Positions 6,455 through 9,359 of a stretch of DNA of 9,359 nucleotides are shown piece by piece. A model generated the notes under the pieces. The model ran no database searches, was not told the origin of the DNA, and saw nothing but the letters and a program-made list of their open reading frames with translations. Position numbers and translations under genes: made by a program. The DNA comes from Chloroflexota bacterium. Its GTDB lineage: Bacteria; Chloroflexota; Anaerolineae; Anaerolineales; Villigracilaceae. The stretch spans positions 1 through 9,359 of the forward strand of contig JAKANW010000066.1 in assembly GCA_021823555.1 (NCBI GenBank). Reading direction: 5' to 3'. Each line of letters begins with the position of its first letter. Position 1 is the stretch's first letter.

Positions 6455-8476
6455 ATGCAAAAACACATCACTGACTTCATCTCCTCACGCTATGCCCCAC
6501 TGCTGTTGCTGGCAGTGACGGGTGTGCTGGCTTACGGCTTGCTGCTCACCCAAACCGGCTTCTATTGGGACGACCTGCCCATGTCGTGGATCCGTTACCA
6601 GTTGGGGCCGCAGGCAATGGCTCAATATTTCTCCAACAACCGCCCGCTGTGGGGATTACTTTACCAGGTCACCACGCGCATCTTTCCACAAGTGCCTATC
6701 TTCTGGCAGGCCTTTGCGCTCTTCTGGCGTTGGGTGGATGCGCTGCTGGTCTGGCTGATCGCGCGCCAATTGTGGCAGAAGCGTTCAGGCTTTGCGCTGG
6801 GGGTGAGCTTGCTCTTCATCGTATACCCCGGCTTCAATGGTCAGTGGACGGCTTATCTCTTCAGCCATTTCTTTATCGTCCTGGCATTTTTCCTGTTCTC
6901 CTTCCTTTGCTCTCTGTGGACTCTCCACCGGCGTTCCTGGCCGCTGACCGCCCTGGGCATGATCTTCTCGGCCTTGAACTTGTGGATGATGGAATATTTC
7001 TTTGTGCTCGAGTTGACGCGCGTAGCCGTGATTTGGATCGCGTTACGCGACGACATCCCGGACCCGCGCCAACGCCTCCGCCGAAGCCTCAACCTGTGGA
7101 CGCCCTACCTGGCCGTTTTCGCCGCTGCGGTTTTATCCCGTTTCCTTATCTTCAACAATCAAGTCTATGGCATTGGCCTGACGCCGCGCCTGCAAGCGGA
7201 TTTCGCCGGGACCTTGCTTTCCCTGACAAAGAATGCCCTGTCCAGTTTTTGGACGGTGAGCGTGGCCGCCTGGCTGCAAGCCTTCCAGTTACCGAACCCG
7301 GCTATCCACGGGCCGCGCACGGTGGCCTTGTACGCGGCGGTGATCGTGATCGTCGTCGGGGCGGCGCTGCTCTGGTTGTGGCCGCGGCAGGCCGAAGTCA
7401 AGGAAAGAAGCGGGCTGGGAGGATGGTTCGTCGGGCTGGGACTCATCATGCTGCCGTTCGCCAGCGCGCCTTTCTGGTTGATTGATTTGCCGGTCACGCT
7501 GGCTTTCCCGGCCAGCCGTTTCACGCTGCCCTCCATGCTGGCGGTCAGCCTGATCGTGGCGGGCTTGCTGGAGCTGCTGCCGTGGCCACGGGCGCGTTAC
7601 ATTGCGTTGGCGCTGCTGGTCGGGTTGGCAGCCGGTCGTCAGTTCCTATGGGGCGCCGATTTCCACCGCGACTGGGAGACGCAGAAGAACCTGTTCTGGC
7701 AGATGACTTGGCGCGCGCCGGGCTTGACGCCGAACACGATGGTGCTGGTCAATGAAGGCGCATTGAACTATTATGCCGATAACTCGTTGAGCGCCGCATT
7801 GAACTGGATATACGCGCCGGATTTGAACTATACCGGAACCATCCCATATCTTTTGTTCTATCCGACCAACCGCCTGGAGGGTGCGCTTCCGGCGCTTCAG
7901 TCCGGCCTGTCTGTAAACTATGATTACCTGGCTGGCAGGTTTGCGGGCAGTACTTCCCAGGTGGTATCGTTCTATTATTTGCCGCCTGCCTGTTTGCGCC
8001 TGCTCGACCCGGTGATTGACGGGGACAATCACTTTATCCCTGACCAGTACATGATGCGCGAGGGCGCCGCGCTTTCCTCGTCAGAGTGGATCCAGCCTGA
8101 GGGAACGGCGAGCATGCCTCCGGTCTATGGCCCGGAACCGGCGCATGGCTGGTGTTACTATTTCGAGCAGGCTGACCTGGCCCGCCAGGTGGGGGATTGG
8201 GGGAAGGTCGCGCAGCTTGGCGATAAGGCCTTTGCCTTGAACGATTATCCCAACGACCCGTCTGAGCGCTTTGTGTTCATCGAAGGCTACGCTCACGTGG
8301 ATGATTGGCAAAAAGCCGTGGATATTTCGATGCAGTCGCATCGTGTTTCTCCAAATTATGTGGACCCGATGTTATGCAAGTTGTGGGCGCGCATTGAATC
8401 CAATACACCGGACAGCTCCCAAAAAGCTGGCGCACTGGCAGAAGTCAAGACAAAATTCGGCTGTTCCAGTGAGTAG
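6455..8476 (+). CDS. Polytopic membrane protein, GT-C glycosyltransferase-like, with C-terminal soluble domain
   Basis: This 673-residue inner-membrane protein has about ten hydrophobic helices between residues 15 and 395, followed by a soluble region of about 270 residues, probably extracytoplasmic. After the first helix (15-33) comes GFYWDDLP (35-42), whose acidic pair matches the first-loop Asp motif of GT-C glycosyltransferases, then NNRPLWGLLY (61-70). The tail has a helical segment at 570-645 that looks like one or two tetratricopeptide-type hairpins. I chose the ATG at 6455 because it gives a normal short N-terminus before the first helix. Upstream in-frame codons from 6320 overlap carbamate kinase and the terminator and encode Arg/Ser-rich sequence. 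No clear Shine-Dalgarno precedes it. It is probably involved in cell-surface glycan or lipid-linked sugar transfer (weak inference). No neighbour supports a purine role. Confidence 0.8.
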   Translation: MQKHITDFISSRYAPLLLLAVTGVLAYGLLLTQTGFYWDDLPMSWIRYQLGPQAMAQYFSNNRPLWGLLYQVTTRIFPQVPIFWQAFALFWRWVDALLVWLIARQLWQKRSGFALGVSLLFIVYPGFNGQWTAYLFSHFFIVLAFFLFSFLCSLWTLHRRSWPLTALGMIFSALNLWMMEYFFVLELTRVAVIWIALRDDIPDPRQRLRRSLNLWTPYLAVFAAAVLSRFLIFNNQVYGIGLTPRLQADFAGTLLSLTKNALSSFWTVSVAAWLQAFQLPNPAIHGPRTVALYAAVIVIVVGAALLWLWPRQAEVKERSGLGGWFVGLGLIMLPFASAPFWLIDLPVTLAFPASRFTLPSMLAVSLIVAGLLELLPWPRARYIALALLVGLAAGRQFLWGADFHRDWETQKNLFWQMTWRAPGLTPNTMVLVNEGALNYYADNSLSAALNWIYAPDLNYTGTIPYLLFYPTNRLEGALPALQSGLSVNYDYLAGRFAGSTSQVVSFYYLPPACLRLLDPVIDGDNHFIPDQYMMREGAALSSSEWIQPEGTASMPPVYGPEPAHGWCYYFEQADLARQVGDWGKVAQLGDKAFALNDYPNDPSERFVFIEGYAHVDDWQKAVDISMQSHRVSPNYVDPMLCKLWARIESNTPDSSQKAGALAEVKTKFGCSSE

Positions 8477-8523
8477 TGTTCTTGCTTTTAGAGCTTGAGT
8501 CGTTCTACAATGGGTATGAAAAT

Positions 8524-8551
8524 TTGTGATAAGATTGGCGCGTTGTATAGA
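8524..8551 (+). promoter_or_regulatory. Candidate sigma-70-type promoter for the solute-binding-protein gene
   Basis: TTGTGA (8524-8529) and TATAGA (8546-8551) are separated by 16 bases, giving a reasonable -35/-10 pair about 90 bases before the start codon. I see no terminator for the membrane-protein gene in this gap. The call is based on consensus fit only. Confidence 0.45.
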
Positions 8552-8554
8552 CAA
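8543..8554. promoter_or_regulatory. HutC/GntR-type operator candidate overlapping the -10 box
   Basis: TTGTATAGACAA is a near-palindrome (10 of 12 positions symmetric). It resembles known HutC-subfamily operators, which share the pattern GT-N-TA-N-AC, as in NagR/DasR and PhnF sites of the TGGTATAGACCA kind and HutC sites of the TTGTATATACAA kind. It covers the candidate -10, where binding would block transcription. The HutC-type regulator encoded at 720-1439 is the obvious candidate to bind it (inference). Confidence 0.5.
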
Positions 8555-8639
8555 ATTAGGAAGGAGGCTGCTGGTACCAACGATAACAAAATGTATCTCA
8601 AGATCAATTCATATTTCAACATATCTAGGAGAAGAAGAA

Positions 8640-9359
8640 ATGCGTAAGACAATTTTGCAAGTCGCAATATTGGCTGTGGCCTTGGCGATGATCCTCTCGG
8701 CCTGCGGTCCCCAGGCAACTCCAACGGCAGCCCCGACCGCGGCCCCGGCCACATCGGCGCCGGCTACACAAGCTCCTGCAACACAGGTGCCTACGGTTGC
8801 TCCCACGGCAGCGCCGTTCATCTTTGGCATGCTGCTGGTCGGTGCCCACAACGACCAGGGTTGGAGCCAGGCGCACTACGATGCCGGACTTTACGTTGAG
8901 CAGAATATCCCCAATTCGAAGATGCTCTACCTCGAAAACGTCTACTCCGGCTCTCCCTCCTACCCCGGACAAACCGCGTCCCAGTTGGCTGAACAGTTGG
9001 TTTCGCAAGGCGCCAAGCTGATCATCTTCAACTCGGATGACATGAAAGATGAAGCCCTGAAATTTGCCCAGGCCCACCCGGATATTTATGTCATTGGCTC
9101 TTCTGATGACTGGACCTGGAAGGATGGCAAGAACTACCAGGATTCTCCCAACCAGGTGGACATCATGGGCCGCATGGAATTCGGCAAGATGATCGGCGGT
9201 TGCGCCGCAGCCCTGACCACTAAGACCGGCAAGATCGGTTACCTTGGCCCATTGATCAACGATGAAACCCGCCGCCTGGCCTCCTCGGCCTACCTCGGCG
9301 CCAAATACTGCTGGACCAATATTCTCAAGAATGATCCGGCCAAGTTGTCCTTCAAGGTC
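8640..9359 (+). CDS. BMP-family (PnrA-like) ABC transporter substrate-binding lipoprotein, 3' end outside window
   Basis: The frame is open for 240 residues and runs off the window. The N-terminus is a lipoprotein signal peptide with lipobox LSAC (19-22), predicting lipid attachment at C22. A low-complexity Ala/Pro/Thr linker follows (about 24-59). The mature domain then starts with FIFGMLLVGAHNDQGWSQAHYDA, the first strand and ligand loop of the BMP (basic membrane protein) family. Further family-like segments are AEQLVSQGAKLIIFNSDD, DIYVIGSSDD and GCAAALTTKTGKIGYLGPL. BMP proteins such as PnrA bind purine nucleosides or related ligands for ABC import, which fits the purine operon upstream. 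AGGAGA at 8627-8632 lies seven bases before the ATG. Permease and ATPase genes would be expected downstream. About 100-150 residues are missing. Confidence 0.9.
   Translation, partial: MRKTILQVAILAVALAMILSACGPQATPTAAPTAAPATSAPATQAPATQVPTVAPTAAPFIFGMLLVGAHNDQGWSQAHYDAGLYVEQNIPNSKMLYLENVYSGSPSYPGQTASQLAEQLVSQGAKLIIFNSDDMKDEALKFAQAHPDIYVIGSSDDWTWKDGKNYQDSPNQVDIMGRMEFGKMIGGCAAALTTKTGKIGYLGPLINDETRRLASSAYLGAKYCWTNILKNDPAKLSFKV

Noticed and set aside
8477..8639. Purine riboswitch or T-box in the bmp leader
   Set aside because: I looked for the purine-aptamer core and the T-box sequence. Only a partial GGTACC resemblance exists, and the leader is too short for a T-box.
8591..8647. 18-codon leader peptide ending in four Arg-type codons and overlapping the bmp start
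   Set aside because: It has no Shine-Dalgarno at a usable distance; AAGGAGG is 23 bases away. Probably chance.

Overview
This window most likely comes from a Chloroflexota bacterium, probably Anaerolineae-like. That placement is an inference from moderately high GC, a lipoprotein with a long Ala/Pro/Thr linker, a large GT-C-like membrane protein with no close E. coli counterpart, and REP-like palindromes and TAGTC-type repeats between genes. No rRNA or tRNA gene is present to settle it. All convincing genes lie on the + strand.

Positions 2-6449 hold one co-oriented purine-catabolism operon, entered midway. In order it encodes the C-terminal part of adenine deaminase, a GntR/HutC-type regulator with a UTRA domain, a YgeY-type M20 hydrolase, an aspartate-carbamoyltransferase-like enzyme, a 96-residue helical protein, a remnant of a 23S-IVP-type four-helix-bundle gene inside an inverted repeat, a YgeW-like knotted carbamoyltransferase and a carbamate kinase. 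A strong rho-independent terminator closes the set. The content matches the anaerobic purine/urate degradation locus of E. coli (ygeW-ygeY-yqeA region). The likely logic is that adenine is deaminated, ring-opened ureido products are hydrolysed by the M20 enzyme, carbamoyl groups are passed to phosphate by one or both carbamoyltransferases, and carbamate kinase recovers ATP from carbamoyl phosphate. Xanthine dehydrogenase, hydantoinase/ring-opening enzymes and diaminopropionate ammonia-lyase (YgeX) are not in the window.

The operon's inner gaps are unusually rich in repeats. A roughly 80-bp REP-like palindrome lies at 2682-2761, a 50-bp palindrome at 3800-3849, and a long imperfect inverted repeat at 4157-4444 encloses the four-helix-bundle remnant.

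Beyond the terminator, 6455-8476 encodes a 673-residue polytopic membrane protein resembling GT-C glycosyltransferases, with no evident link to purines. After a 163-base gap, 8640-9359 begins a BMP-family (PnrA-like) solute-binding lipoprotein, cut by the window end, probably the receptor of a nucleoside/purine ABC importer. Its upstream region carries a promoter candidate whose -10 is covered by a HutC-subfamily-type operator (8543-8554). This suggests that the regulator at 720-1439 links uptake to catabolism.
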